From: an uncultured Alistipes sp.
GTDB taxonomy: Bacteria > Bacteroidota > Bacteroidia > Bacteroidales > Rikenellaceae
Assembly (NCBI GenBank): GCA_904502285.1
Contig: CAJGEC010000046.1
Coordinates: forward strand, 1-5,455
DNA: 5,455 nucleotides
Reading direction: 5' to 3'
Of this stretch, positions 1-5,372 are shown piece by piece. The position numbers and the translations under genes were made by a program. A model generated the notes under the pieces. It had not been told where the DNA came from, searched no databases, and saw only the letters and a program-made list of their open reading frames with translations. How positions within the stretch are numbered: position 1 is the first letter of the stretch; the number at the start of each line of letters is the position of its first letter.

Positions 1-723
1 ATCGTAGCACCACTACCAGGCCGTGTTATCGAGCTTAAGGTTAAGGTGGGCGACACCGTGGCTGTAGGTCAGGAGGTTTCTATCCTTGAGGCTATGAAGA
101 TGGAGAACTCTATCACTTCGGACTTCGCTGGTAAGGTTAAGCAGATTATCGTTAAGGAGGGTGACACCGTTCAGGCTGAGGGTGTTATCATCGAGATTGA
201 GAGCGCTAAGGCTGGTGCTGCGGCAGGTGGCAAGCGCCCTGTAACAGGTAAGACCGTATGCGCACCACTCCCTGGTCGTGTTATCGAGCTTAAGGTTAAG
301 GTAGGTGATAAGGTTGCTGTAGGCGAGGAGGTTATGATCCTTGAGGCTATGAAGATGGAGAACTCTATCACTACCGACCACGCAGGTTTCGTTAAGCAGA
401 TCTTGGTTGCTGAGGGCGACACCGTTGCTGCGGATGCTATCCTTATCGAGATCGCTGACAGCATGGAGGATGATGGCGATGCTGTTGCTGAGAAGAGGGT
501 TACTGCTGCTGACGGCAACACCGTAAACGCACCACTCCCAGGTCGTGTTATCGAGATTAAGGTTAAGGCTGGCGATAAGGTTACCGTGGGTCAGGAGGTT
601 ATGATCCTTGAGGCTATGAAGATGGAGAACTCTATCTCGTCTGACTATGCTGGTGAGGTTCTTGGCTTGTTGGTTGCTGAGGGCGATACCGTTCAGGCTG
701 ATCAGCCTTTGGTGGTTATCAAG
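1..723 (+). repeat. Three in-frame tandem repeats encoding the biotinyl domains
   Basis: Repeat units begin at 1, 256 and 523, giving periods of 255 and 267 nt. A 33-nt block around the biotinyl lysine is identical in all three copies (82-114, 337-369, 604-636). Copies 2 and 3 are identical over 44 nt (326-369 and 593-636). Linkers between units are dissimilar. The identity includes synonymous positions, which points to recent duplication or ongoing gene conversion, with codon bias in a highly expressed gene as a partial alternative. Confidence 0.9.
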
Positions 724-726
724 TAA
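1..726 (+). CDS. Biotin carrier protein with three tandem biotinyl domains (5' end outside window)
   Basis: The reading frame is open from base 1, so the N terminus lies outside the window; the internal GTG at 46 is not a credible start because domain 1 already begins at base 1. The visible 241 residues hold three biotinyl domains: residues 1-67, 86-152 and 175-241. Each starts with an APLPGRVIE strand and contains EAMKMEN with the biotin-accepting lysine at residues 33, 118 and 207 (codons 97-99, 352-354, 619-621). Linkers of 18 and 22 residues are rich in Ala, Gly and charged residues. Known for the family: a biotin ligase modifies this lysine, and the arm shuttles CO2 between carboxylase and carboxyltransferase subunits. 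EAMKMEN is typical of propionyl-CoA/pyruvate carboxylases and Na+-pumping decarboxylases, whereas acetyl-CoA carboxylase carriers usually have EAMKMMN. Partner subunits are presumably upstream and unseen. Such carriers normally have one domain, so three is unusual. Lipoyl domains are a remote alternative, disfavoured by the MKM motif. Confidence 0.9.
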   Translation: MVAPLPGRVIELKVKVGDTVAVGQEVSILEAMKMENSITSDFAGKVKQIIVKEGDTVQAEGVIIEIESAKAGAAAGGKRPVTGKTVCAPLPGRVIELKVKVGDKVAVGEEVMILEAMKMENSITTDHAGFVKQILVAEGDTVAADAILIEIADSMEDDGDAVAEKRVTAADGNTVNAPLPGRVIEIKVKAGDKVTVGQEVMILEAMKMENSISSDYAGEVLGLLVAEGDTVQADQPLVVIK

Positions 727-747
727 GTCTAACTACTCAAAAAAGTG

Positions 748-778
748 CAAAGGGGTGCCCGTCGAGGACACCCCTTTG
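748..778. terminator. Bidirectional terminator shared by the biotin carrier gene and sod
   Basis: CAAAGGGGTG (748-757) and CACCCCTTTG (769-778) form a perfect 10-bp stem around an 11-nt loop. It lies between the stop of the biotin carrier gene (726) and the stop of the convergent sod gene (784). On the minus strand it is followed by CACTTTTTTGAG, a good T tract for sod. On the plus strand the tail is a weaker TTGTTCTAT. It therefore probably ends both transcripts. Confidence 0.8.
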
Positions 779-783
779 TTGTT

Positions 784-1392
784 CTATCTGCTATTATACC
801 TATTCTCTACTACGGCCCAGTCCACCACCTTCCATAGATTCTCCACCGCATCACGTCGGATATTGCGGTAGTCGAGGTAGTAGGCGTGTTCCCAAACATC
901 TATACATAGAAGGGGTATCAGCCCATCGGTAAGCGGCGTGCCAGCATTGCTCTTCGAGACTACATATAGCTTGCCATCAACATCCGTAGCGAGCCACACC
1001 CAGCCTGAGCCAAAGAGGGTTACGGCCATATCCGTCATTCGCTTCTTGAGAGCCTCAAACGAACCAAACTGAGCATTTATAGCCTTGTGAAGTTCGCCCG
1101 TCGGGTGGTGCTGTGCATTGGGCGAGAGCGATTCGAAGTAGAAGATGTGGTTCCAGGCCTGGGCGGCGTTGTTGAAGATAGCCCCCTCGCTGTGACGCAC
1201 GATATCTTCGAGGCTCATCGACTGGTAGCGAGTCCCCTCGGTGAGTTCTTCGAGCTTTGCGACATAGCCCGCATAGTGCTTGTCGTGGTGGAAATGGAGC
1301 GTCTCTGCCGAAACGTATGGCTCAAGAGCGTCGTAGGCGTATGGCAACTCGACTATCGTGAGCGCCAAGGTTGCAAAAGTTGTCATCGTCAT
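784..1392 (-). CDS. sodB: Superoxide dismutase, iron-type (Fe or Fe/Mn cambialistic)
   Basis: The 202-residue product converts superoxide to oxygen and hydrogen peroxide, presumably in the cytoplasm. All four metal ligands are visible: His35, His82, Asp165 and His169, the last two inside DVWEHAYYLDYRN. They align with E. coli FeSOD His26, His73, Asp156 and His160 at a constant offset of nine. Gln78 in NNAAQAWNH sits at the Gln69 position that marks iron-type enzymes, while the GSGW segment (128-131) has no MnSOD-type Gln. Some Bacteroidales enzymes of this type are known to work with either metal, so metal choice is not decided here. The ATG at 1392 gives about nine residues more than E. coli SodB. 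An ATG two codons later is an alternative start; no other nearby ATG exists. No convincing signal peptide is seen. It has its own promoter just after pckA. Confidence 0.93.
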   Translation of the reverse strand: MTMTTFATLALTIVELPYAYDALEPYVSAETLHFHHDKHYAGYVAKLEELTEGTRYQSMSLEDIVRHSEGAIFNNAAQAWNHIFYFESLSPNAQHHPTGELHKAINAQFGSFEALKKRMTDMAVTLFGSGWVWLATDVDGKLYVVSKSNAGTPLTDGLIPLLCIDVWEHAYYLDYRNIRRDAVENLWKVVDWAVVENRYNSR

Positions 1393-1427
1393 AATCTAAA
1401 AAATTGGTTTTCCTGAAGGCTACTATG

Positions 1428-1459
1428 CAACAATAGGACCAAGCCCACACCCAAACAAA
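1428..1459 (-). promoter_or_regulatory. Predicted Bacteroidetes-type promoter of sod
   Basis: Read on the minus strand, a -33 TTTG (1456-1459) and a -7 TATTGTTG (1428-1435, seven of eight bases of TAnnTTTG) are separated by 20 nt. Transcription would start near 1421 and leave a leader of roughly 30 nt before the ATG at 1392. The -33 box falls inside the T tract of the pckA terminator, so the two signals share bases. Confidence 0.65.
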
Positions 1460-1492
1460 AAAGAGGTGGGAGATACCGTAGTATCCCCCACC
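1457..1492 (-). terminator. Intrinsic terminator of pckA
   Basis: On the minus strand, GGTGGGGGATAC (1481-1492) and GTATCTCCCACC (1465-1476) pair over 12 positions with one mismatch around a 4-nt loop, followed by TCTTTTTT (1457-1464). It lies about 40 nt past the pckA stop codon. On the plus strand no T tract follows the stem, so it works for pckA only. Confidence 0.85.
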
Positions 1493-1503
1493 ATTATCAT
1501 TGA

Positions 1504-1527
1504 GACCCGAAGGTCGTCCGAAGGTCG
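1504..1527 (-). other. Small UUCG hairpin and 9-bp direct repeat behind the pckA stop
   Basis: CGAAGGTCG occurs twice on the plus strand (1508-1516 and 1519-1527). In the minus-strand mRNA both copies read CCUUCG. The one farther from the stop forms GACC-UUCG-GGUC (1504-1515), a short stem capped by a stable C(UUCG)G tetraloop. It sits between the pckA stop and the main terminator and may protect the mRNA 3' end. The role is inferred. Confidence 0.45.
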
Positions 1528-1529
1528 AA

Positions 1530-3134
1530 TTACAACTGAGGACCAGCTGCAACCAATGACTTACCCTCCTCGTTAGTGGTGAACTTAGCGAAGTTCTTGA
1601 TGAAGCGGCCAGCCAAATCCTCTGCCTTAGTGTTCCAATCCTCTACGTTTGCGTAAGTGTCGCGTGGGTCGAGGATAGCAGGATCTACGCCTGGCAACGC
1701 TGTTGGAACCTTGAAGTCGAAGATAGGCATCTGCTTAGTCTCTGCCTTGTCGATAGAGCCATCGAGGATAGCGTCGATGATACCACGTGTATCCTTGATA
1801 GAGATACGCTTACCAGTACCGTTCCAACCAGTGTTTACGAGGTATGCTGTAGCACCTGAAGCCTGCATACGCTTTACCAACTCCTCACCGTACTTTGTTG
1901 GGTGCAATGAGAGGAATGCTGCGCCGAAGCAAGCAGAGAAGGTTGGAGTAGGCTCGGTGATACCGCGCTCAGTACCTGCCAACTTAGCGGTGAAACCAGA
2001 GAGGAAGTAGTACTTAGTCTGCTCTGGAGTAAGGATAGAAACTGGAGGCAACACACCGAAAGCATCTGCAGAGAGGAAGATAACCTTCTTTGCTGCTGGA
2101 GCCTTAGATACAGGCTTTACGATGTTGTTGATGTGGTAGATAGGGTAAGAAACACGAGTGTTCTCAGTAACTGACTTATCTGAGAAGTCGATCTTACCAT
2201 TCTCGTCTACGGTTACGTTCTCCAAGAGAGCGTCGCGACGGATAGCGTTCCAGATATCTGGCTCATTCTCCTGTGAGAGGTTGATAACCTTTGCATAGCA
2301 ACCACCCTCGAAGTTGAATACGCCATCATCGTCCCAACCGTGCTCGTCGTCACCGATAAGCTCGCGCTTAGGATCTGTTGAGAGGGTTGTCTTACCTGTA
2401 CCAGAGAGACCGAAGAAGATAGCTGTCTCACCCTCCTTGTTGGTGTTTGCAGAGCAGTGCATAGATGCAATACCCTTCAATGGGAGGAGGTAGTTCATAT
2501 AAGAGAACATACCCTTCTTCATCTCACCACCATACCAAGTGTTGATGATAACCTGCATCTTCTCAGTGAGGTTGAATACTACGGCTGTCTCAGAGTTCAA
2601 GCCAAGCTCCTTGTAGTTCTCAACCTTAGCCTTAGAGGCGTTAAGAACAACGAAATCTGGCTCGCCATAGTTAGCCAACTCCTCCTCTGTAGGACGGATA
2701 AACATATTCTTTACGAAGTGAGCCTGCCAAGCAACCTCCATAATGAAACGGATCTTGAGACGTGTGTTCTCGTTTGCACCACAGAAGGTATCAACTACGT
2801 AGAGCTTCTTGTTTGAGAGCTCCTTAGCAGCCAACTTCTTCAACTCTGCCCAGCACTCCTTAGTTACAGGCTTGTTGTCGTTCTTGTACTCCTCAGAGGT
2901 CCACCAGATAGTATCCTTAGTGGTCTCGTCCATTACGAAGAACTTATCCTTAGGTGAACGACCAGTGTACTCACCTGTCATCACGTTTACTGCACCCATC
3001 TCGGTTACAACACCCTTGTCATAGCCTGTGAGCTCAGCCTTAGTCTCCTCCTCGAACAATGTCTCGTACGAAGGGTTGTACACTACCTCAGTAACATCGG
3101 TAATGCCATACTTTGATAAATCAATTGTAGCCAT
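1530..3134 (-). CDS. pckA: Phosphoenolpyruvate carboxykinase (ATP-dependent)
   Basis: The 534-residue protein is full length for the ATP-dependent family (E. coli has 540). It interconverts oxaloacetate + ATP with PEP + CO2 + ADP in the cytoplasm. In fermenting Bacteroidales it is generally thought to run toward oxaloacetate, fixing CO2 and making ATP on the route to succinate/propionate. Visible active-site residues match E. coli at a constant offset of six: Arg59 in TGRSPKDK, Tyr201 and Lys207 in YGGEMKKGMFS, His226 in MHCSAN, the P-loop GLSGTGKTT with Lys248, Asp263 in GDDEHGW, and Arg327 in NTRVSYP. The metal ligands correspond to Lys207, His226 and Asp263. The GTP-dependent family lacks this arrangement. 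The ATG at 3134 starts MATIDLSKYGI, as expected for the family, and follows an A/T-rich stretch without a Shine-Dalgarno. It is monocistronic by appearance, with its own promoter, a long leader and a strong terminator. Confidence 0.97.
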   Translation of the reverse strand: MATIDLSKYGITDVTEVVYNPSYETLFEEETKAELTGYDKGVVTEMGAVNVMTGEYTGRSPKDKFFVMDETTKDTIWWTSEEYKNDNKPVTKECWAELKKLAAKELSNKKLYVVDTFCGANENTRLKIRFIMEVAWQAHFVKNMFIRPTEEELANYGEPDFVVLNASKAKVENYKELGLNSETAVVFNLTEKMQVIINTWYGGEMKKGMFSYMNYLLPLKGIASMHCSANTNKEGETAIFFGLSGTGKTTLSTDPKRELIGDDEHGWDDDGVFNFEGGCYAKVINLSQENEPDIWNAIRRDALLENVTVDENGKIDFSDKSVTENTRVSYPIYHINNIVKPVSKAPAAKKVIFLSADAFGVLPPVSILTPEQTKYYFLSGFTAKLAGTERGITEPTPTFSACFGAAFLSLHPTKYGEELVKRMQASGATAYLVNTGWNGTGKRISIKDTRGIIDAILDGSIDKAETKQMPIFDFKVPTALPGVDPAILDPRDTYANVEDWNTKAEDLAGRFIKNFAKFTTNEEGKSLVAAGPQL

Positions 3135-3160
3135 AATTTGAACTTATTATTTTAAATTAA

Positions 3161-3241
3161 CTATTCCCTCTCTTCATTTAATAGAGTCTTGCTGCTCCAC
3201 ACCGCGAGCACAACTGTGTAGGCCCAGCGCCGAGCGGACAT
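3161..3241 (-). CDS. Possible 26-residue upstream ORF in the pckA leader
   Basis: In the predicted pckA leader an ATG (3239-3241) opens 26 codons ending in TAG (3161-3163), 26 nt before the pckA start. The peptide begins MSARRWAYTVV and has two Trp. It overlaps the GC-rich hairpin, so translating it would disrupt that fold, as in leader-peptide control. I recognise no family and there is no clear ribosome site; it may be a chance ORF. Confidence 0.2.
   Translation of the reverse strand: MSARRWAYTVVLAVWSSKTLLNEERE
3191..3228 (-). promoter_or_regulatory. GC-rich foldable element in the pckA 5' leader
   Basis: A GC-rich island of about 55 nt (3187-3240) interrupts AT-rich DNA between the pckA promoter and start codon. 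In the minus-strand RNA, GCUG (3225-3228) pairs with CAGC (3191-3194). Inside, after a 2x2 internal loop, CCUACAC pairs with GUGUGG with one bulged U, closing a loop of about 13 nt. It could be a cis-regulatory leader or mRNA stabiliser. It matches no riboswitch class I know. Confidence 0.4.
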
Positions 3242-3262
3242 AGTAATCCTCTATTTGCGTTG

Positions 3263-3293
3263 CAAAGTTATAACATTTTTTTACTCTGTGAAA
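3263..3293 (-). promoter_or_regulatory. Predicted Bacteroidetes-type promoter of pckA
   Basis: Minus strand: -7 box TAACTTTG (3263-3270) is a full match to TAnnTTTG. Nineteen nt upstream lies TTTC (3290-3293), three of four bases of the -33 TTTG. Transcription should begin near 3255 and give a leader of about 120 nt. DNA upstream (about 3294-3345) is strongly A/T-rich, which may act as an UP-like stimulatory region. Confidence 0.65.
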
Positions 3294-3404
3294 TATTTAA
3301 CAGATATTTTTTAAATTTTTTTAGTAAAATCTCAAATTACCTACATTATAACTCATAATAGCAACATTTATTGCACCTCGATTGGTCGATTTTATCAAAT
3401 TTGC

Positions 3405-4454
3405 TTAGAGTAGTGGTCTAAGTATCTCCGCCACGAACTTTGGCATAATACTCCTCGTATCCTCGTCACGTAGCGCCGTACACTGCTGTATGATATTAGC
3501 CAAGTAGCGATTCGCGCTCTCCACGACGCTACAGTTGAACGACACGGCCATCAGCTCTCGGTTGGTGGCAAAGCTACGGCTATCGAGGTTAGCACTCCCC
3601 ACAACCACACACCGCGAATCAACGAGTGCCATCTTTGAGTGTACAAATAAACCACGGGCAATCAACACCTCGACACCTACACTCCGCACCATATTCAGAA
3701 AATGAGGCATTACACTATCCAAGAGCCATACATCGACCCTCTCAGGGACTACCACAACCACATTTACACCTCGCTCCACAGCATTGCTCAGTAGTTCAAT
3801 CTCTTGGTGGGAAGGGAAGAGGTATGGCGTAGTGATTATCAATCTACGCTTTGCCCCCTGGGTAACCAGCCGAAAGAGGTTCTGCATAGCGTGTCCCGAC
3901 TCCAGTTCCGACCAGTAGAACAGTATGCGCCCACGCCCACTCTGACCGACATCGCCTATAACCCCCTTCTCCAGCATAAAGTCGAACTCAAAGAGGCGGG
4001 AAAGGAGGGCTACCTCCTCACCCTCGATGCGAAGCACCACGTCGTACCACACACCAAGGCCATTGCCCACAACATATCTATCTGCGATATTTGCCCCGCC
4101 GATATGAGCCACACGACCATCTATGAGGCACATCTTACGGTGGTTACGACTATTGGCAAACTTGCTACTTATTGAGAGCTCTACCCCGCTTTCGCGCAAC
4201 TCCCTACAGAGTGAACTGCTTATCATCCGCGAGCCAAAACCATCGAGGAGCAGACGTACTGCCAGACCCTGACGAGCCTTGCGGGCCAGAAGCATAGCAA
4301 ACGACCGCCCCACATTATCCAACTCGAAGATATAGAACTCCACGTCGATACTTCGGCGGGCGTGTTGCACATCCCTGATGAGCCTACTGAATATCGAAGC
4401 AGGCGTAATGAGGAGTTCCTCGTTGCTGACCCCGTTGGAAAGCGACCTTCTCAT
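3405..4454 (-). CDS. Phospholipase D-superfamily protein, cardiolipin synthase-like, without membrane segments
   Basis: The 349-residue protein carries two complete HKD motifs, the mark of the phospholipase D fold: H105, K107, D112 in HRKMCLID followed by GGAN (119-122), and H272, K274, D279 in HSKMALVD followed by GSANLDSRS (286-294). Other cardiolipin synthase-like segments are FSRLIRDVQHARRSIDVEFYIFE near the N terminus (split here as FSRLIRDV and IDVEFYIFE), ITTPYLFPS (207-215) and a C-terminal RPLL. Bacterial cardiolipin synthases use such motifs to join phosphatidylglycerol with a second phospholipid at the inner membrane. Typical ClsA-type enzymes have about 480 residues with two N-terminal membrane helices. 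Here none is present, and an in-frame TAA 24 nt before the ATG rules out a longer start. E. coli ClsB also lacks them. Another phosphatidyltransferase or PLD activity is possible. Transcribed divergently from greA; I found no clear promoter or terminator of its own. Confidence 0.85.
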   Translation of the reverse strand: MRRSLSNGVSNEELLITPASIFSRLIRDVQHARRSIDVEFYIFELDNVGRSFAMLLARKARQGLAVRLLLDGFGSRMISSSLCRELRESGVELSISSKFANSRNHRKMCLIDGRVAHIGGANIADRYVVGNGLGVWYDVVLRIEGEEVALLSRLFEFDFMLEKGVIGDVGQSGRGRILFYWSELESGHAMQNLFRLVTQGAKRRLIITTPYLFPSHQEIELLSNAVERGVNVVVVVPERVDVWLLDSVMPHFLNMVRSVGVEVLIARGLFVHSKMALVDSRCVVVGSANLDSRSFATNRELMAVSFNCSVVESANRYLANIIQQCTALRDEDTRSIMPKFVAEILRPLL

Positions 4455-4536
4455 AGCGAACAGAGTTATTATAGATTAAAGTGCGCGAAATAAATTATAT
4501 CGCACTACGCCTACGGCACACTTTATGCCAAAAAAT

Positions 4537-4567
4537 TTTGTTCTTTGAGAAATTTAGCCTACCTTTG
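4537..4567 (+). promoter_or_regulatory. Predicted Bacteroidetes-type promoter of greA
   Basis: TTTG (4537-4540), a 19-nt spacer and TACCTTTG (4560-4567) match the Bacteroidetes primary-sigma consensus at all fixed positions. Transcription should start near 4575, about 130 nt before the greA ATG. A second TTTG at 4544-4547 is too close to serve as the -33 box. Confidence 0.8.
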
Positions 4568-4582
4568 TCCAACAAATAGTGA

Positions 4583-4658
4583 GGGTTCTAAGTCTATCCC
4601 ACGATGAGTGCTACGGCATTTTGCGATTGGGGAGAGGGTTAGAATTCATTATTTTTTT
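4583..4658 (+). ncRNA. Structured greA leader: candidate attenuator or leader-derived small RNA
   Basis: Just after the predicted start site, GGGTTCTAA (4583-4591) pairs with TTAGAATTC (4639-4647; two G-U pairs). Past a small internal loop, CTATCCC (4594-4600) pairs with GGGAGAG (4630-4636) with one mismatch. The tip is AGUGC-UACG-GCAUU (4607-4620), capped by a C(UACG)G tetraloop of the stable UNCG class. A T-rich tail with seven consecutive T's (4652-4658) follows, so the whole looks like an intrinsic terminator about 50 nt before the greA ATG. E. coli greA is also preceded by a leader terminator that releases small RNAs (GraL), so a similar arrangement is plausible here. The fold was read by eye. 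Confidence 0.55.
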
Positions 4659-4705
4659 ATGCTTATTAAAACATAGGTGAAATAAATTAAACAAATATAA
4701 AAACT

Positions 4706-5182
4706 ATGAGCAACGAGATTATCTACCTCACCGCTGAGGGTATGAACAAACTAAAGGAGGAGTTACACCACCTCATCTCTGTTGAGCGTCCTGCAGCAGC
4801 TGCAGCGATTGCTGAGGCACGTGATAAGGGTGACTTGTCGGAGAACGCAGAGTATGATGCTGCACGCGAGGCACAGGGTCTTCTTGAGATGCGCATCGCC
4901 AACCTTGAGCACACACTCACCAAGGCACGCATCATCGACGAGTCGAAACTCGACACATCTAAGGTGCAGATTCTTAGCCGTGTAAAACTCAAGAACCACA
5001 ACGTAAACCGCGAGGTTGAGTACACCATCGTATCGGAGAACGAGGCTAACTTGCGCGAGGGTAAACTCGCCATCGGCACCCCTATCGCCAAGGCTTTGCT
5101 TGGCAAGAAGGTCGGTGATGTGGTTGAGGTGCAGGTGCCAGCAGGTATGCTTAAGCTTGAGATTTTGAATATCTCGATCTAA
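4706..5182 (+). CDS. greA: Transcription elongation factor GreA
   Basis: The 158-residue protein has the usual GreA length and layout. Residues 1-75 form the antiparallel coiled coil that enters the RNA polymerase secondary channel; its tip carries DLSENAEYDAAREAQ (43-57). The acidic Asp43 and Glu46 correspond to E. coli Asp41 and Glu44, which help the polymerase cleave the 3' end of backtracked RNA. Residues about 80-158 form the FKBP-like domain that binds polymerase, with the familiar ALLGKKVGDVVEV (130-142). The ATG at 4706 begins MSNEIIYLTAEGMNKL, matching family starts. The region before it is A-rich with no nearby Shine-Dalgarno, as is normal in Bacteroidetes. It appears monocistronic, with a strong promoter, a long structured leader and its own terminator. 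GreB is unlikely given the length and C-terminal sequence. Confidence 0.96.
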   Translation: MSNEIIYLTAEGMNKLKEELHHLISVERPAAAAAIAEARDKGDLSENAEYDAAREAQGLLEMRIANLEHTLTKARIIDESKLDTSKVQILSRVKLKNHNVNREVEYTIVSENEANLREGKLAIGTPIAKALLGKKVGDVVEVQVPAGMLKLEILNISI

Positions 5183-5195
5183 GCCCTGCGGCAAC

Positions 5196-5208
5196 CCCAC
5201 TTGGTGGG
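5196..5208 (+). other. Small hairpin between the greA stop and its terminator
   Basis: CCCAC (5196-5200) and GTGGG (5204-5208) pair over 5 bp around a TTG loop, 13 nt after the greA stop. It lacks a T tract, so it is not a terminator; it could pause polymerase or protect the mRNA end. Confidence 0.35.
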
Positions 5209-5218
5209 CATACAACAG

Positions 5219-5259
5219 AAGAGCGTGATCCTACTGCGGACCACGCTCTTATTTTATTT
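5219..5259 (+). terminator. Intrinsic terminator of greA
   Basis: AAGAGCGTG (5219-5227) pairs perfectly with CACGCTCTT (5242-5250). After one A-C mismatch the stem continues with TCC/GGA around a 6-nt loop, and the tail ATTTTATTT follows. It is well placed 36 nt after the greA stop codon. Confidence 0.88.
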
Positions 5260-5281
5260 GGTAATGATGCAAAAATCGGCG

Positions 5282-5313
5282 CTTGGGATAAAACATAATT
5301 AGCTGAATATTTG
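5282..5313 (+). promoter_or_regulatory. Weak candidate promoter for the zinc-ribbon gene
   Basis: CTTG (5282-5285) and AATATTTG (5306-5313) are 20 nt apart, each one base off the Bacteroidetes consensus. If real, transcription would start near 5320 and the transcript would include the palindrome. AT-rich DNA makes chance matches likely. Confidence 0.25.
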
Positions 5314-5331
5314 TAAATTACAGCGATATTT

Positions 5332-5367
5332 TAGAGATTAGTAGAAAACGTTTTCTACTAATCTCTA
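5332..5367 (+). repeat. Perfect 36-bp palindrome ending 5 nt before the zinc-ribbon gene
   Basis: All 18 base pairs match, with the centre at 5349/5350 inside GAAAACGTTTTC; the arms begin TAGAGATTAG and end CTAATCTCTA. In plus-strand RNA it gives a very stable hairpin followed by TTTTTATGG, where ATG is the start codon at 5373. It thus resembles an intrinsic terminator overlapping the translation start. The minus strand has no T tract after it. A dimeric DNA-binding site is the other simple reading. Confidence 0.95.
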
Positions 5368-5372
5368 TTTTT

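Noticed and set aside
46..48. GTG at 46 as the start of the biotin carrier gene
   Set aside because: The frame is open upstream and residues 1-15 form the first strand of an intact biotinyl domain, so the real start is outside the window.
171..521. Long minus-strand ORFs opposite the biotinyl repeats (13-381 and 171-521)
   Set aside because: They lie antisense to a clearly recognised coding region, have low-complexity products and resemble no family.
748..778. CRISPR or other repeat array
   Set aside because: The only regular repeats in the window are the biotinyl coding repeats; no short repeat-spacer pattern is present.
784..1392. Signal peptide on the SOD
   Set aside because: The first residues are mildly hydrophobic but lack the positive charge, length and cleavage site of a signal peptide.
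1322..1552. Minus-strand 76-codon ORF spanning the pckA-sod gap
   Set aside because: It overlaps the pckA 3' end, the terminator and the sod 5' end out of frame and has no recognisable content.
3340..3404. Possible terminator downstream of the PLD gene
   Set aside because: Only weak 4-5 bp stems (such as TCGA-TTGG-TCGA) occur, without a T tract in the right direction on the minus strand.
4500..4532. Minus-strand promoter for the PLD gene (TTTG at 4529-4532)
   Set aside because: At the expected spacing the -7 position reads TAGTGCGA, which lacks the TTTG half of the box; support is too weak.
4723..5215. Minus-strand ORFs opposite greA
   Set aside because: GreA on the plus strand is unambiguous; the opposite frames give no recognisable protein and no promoter.
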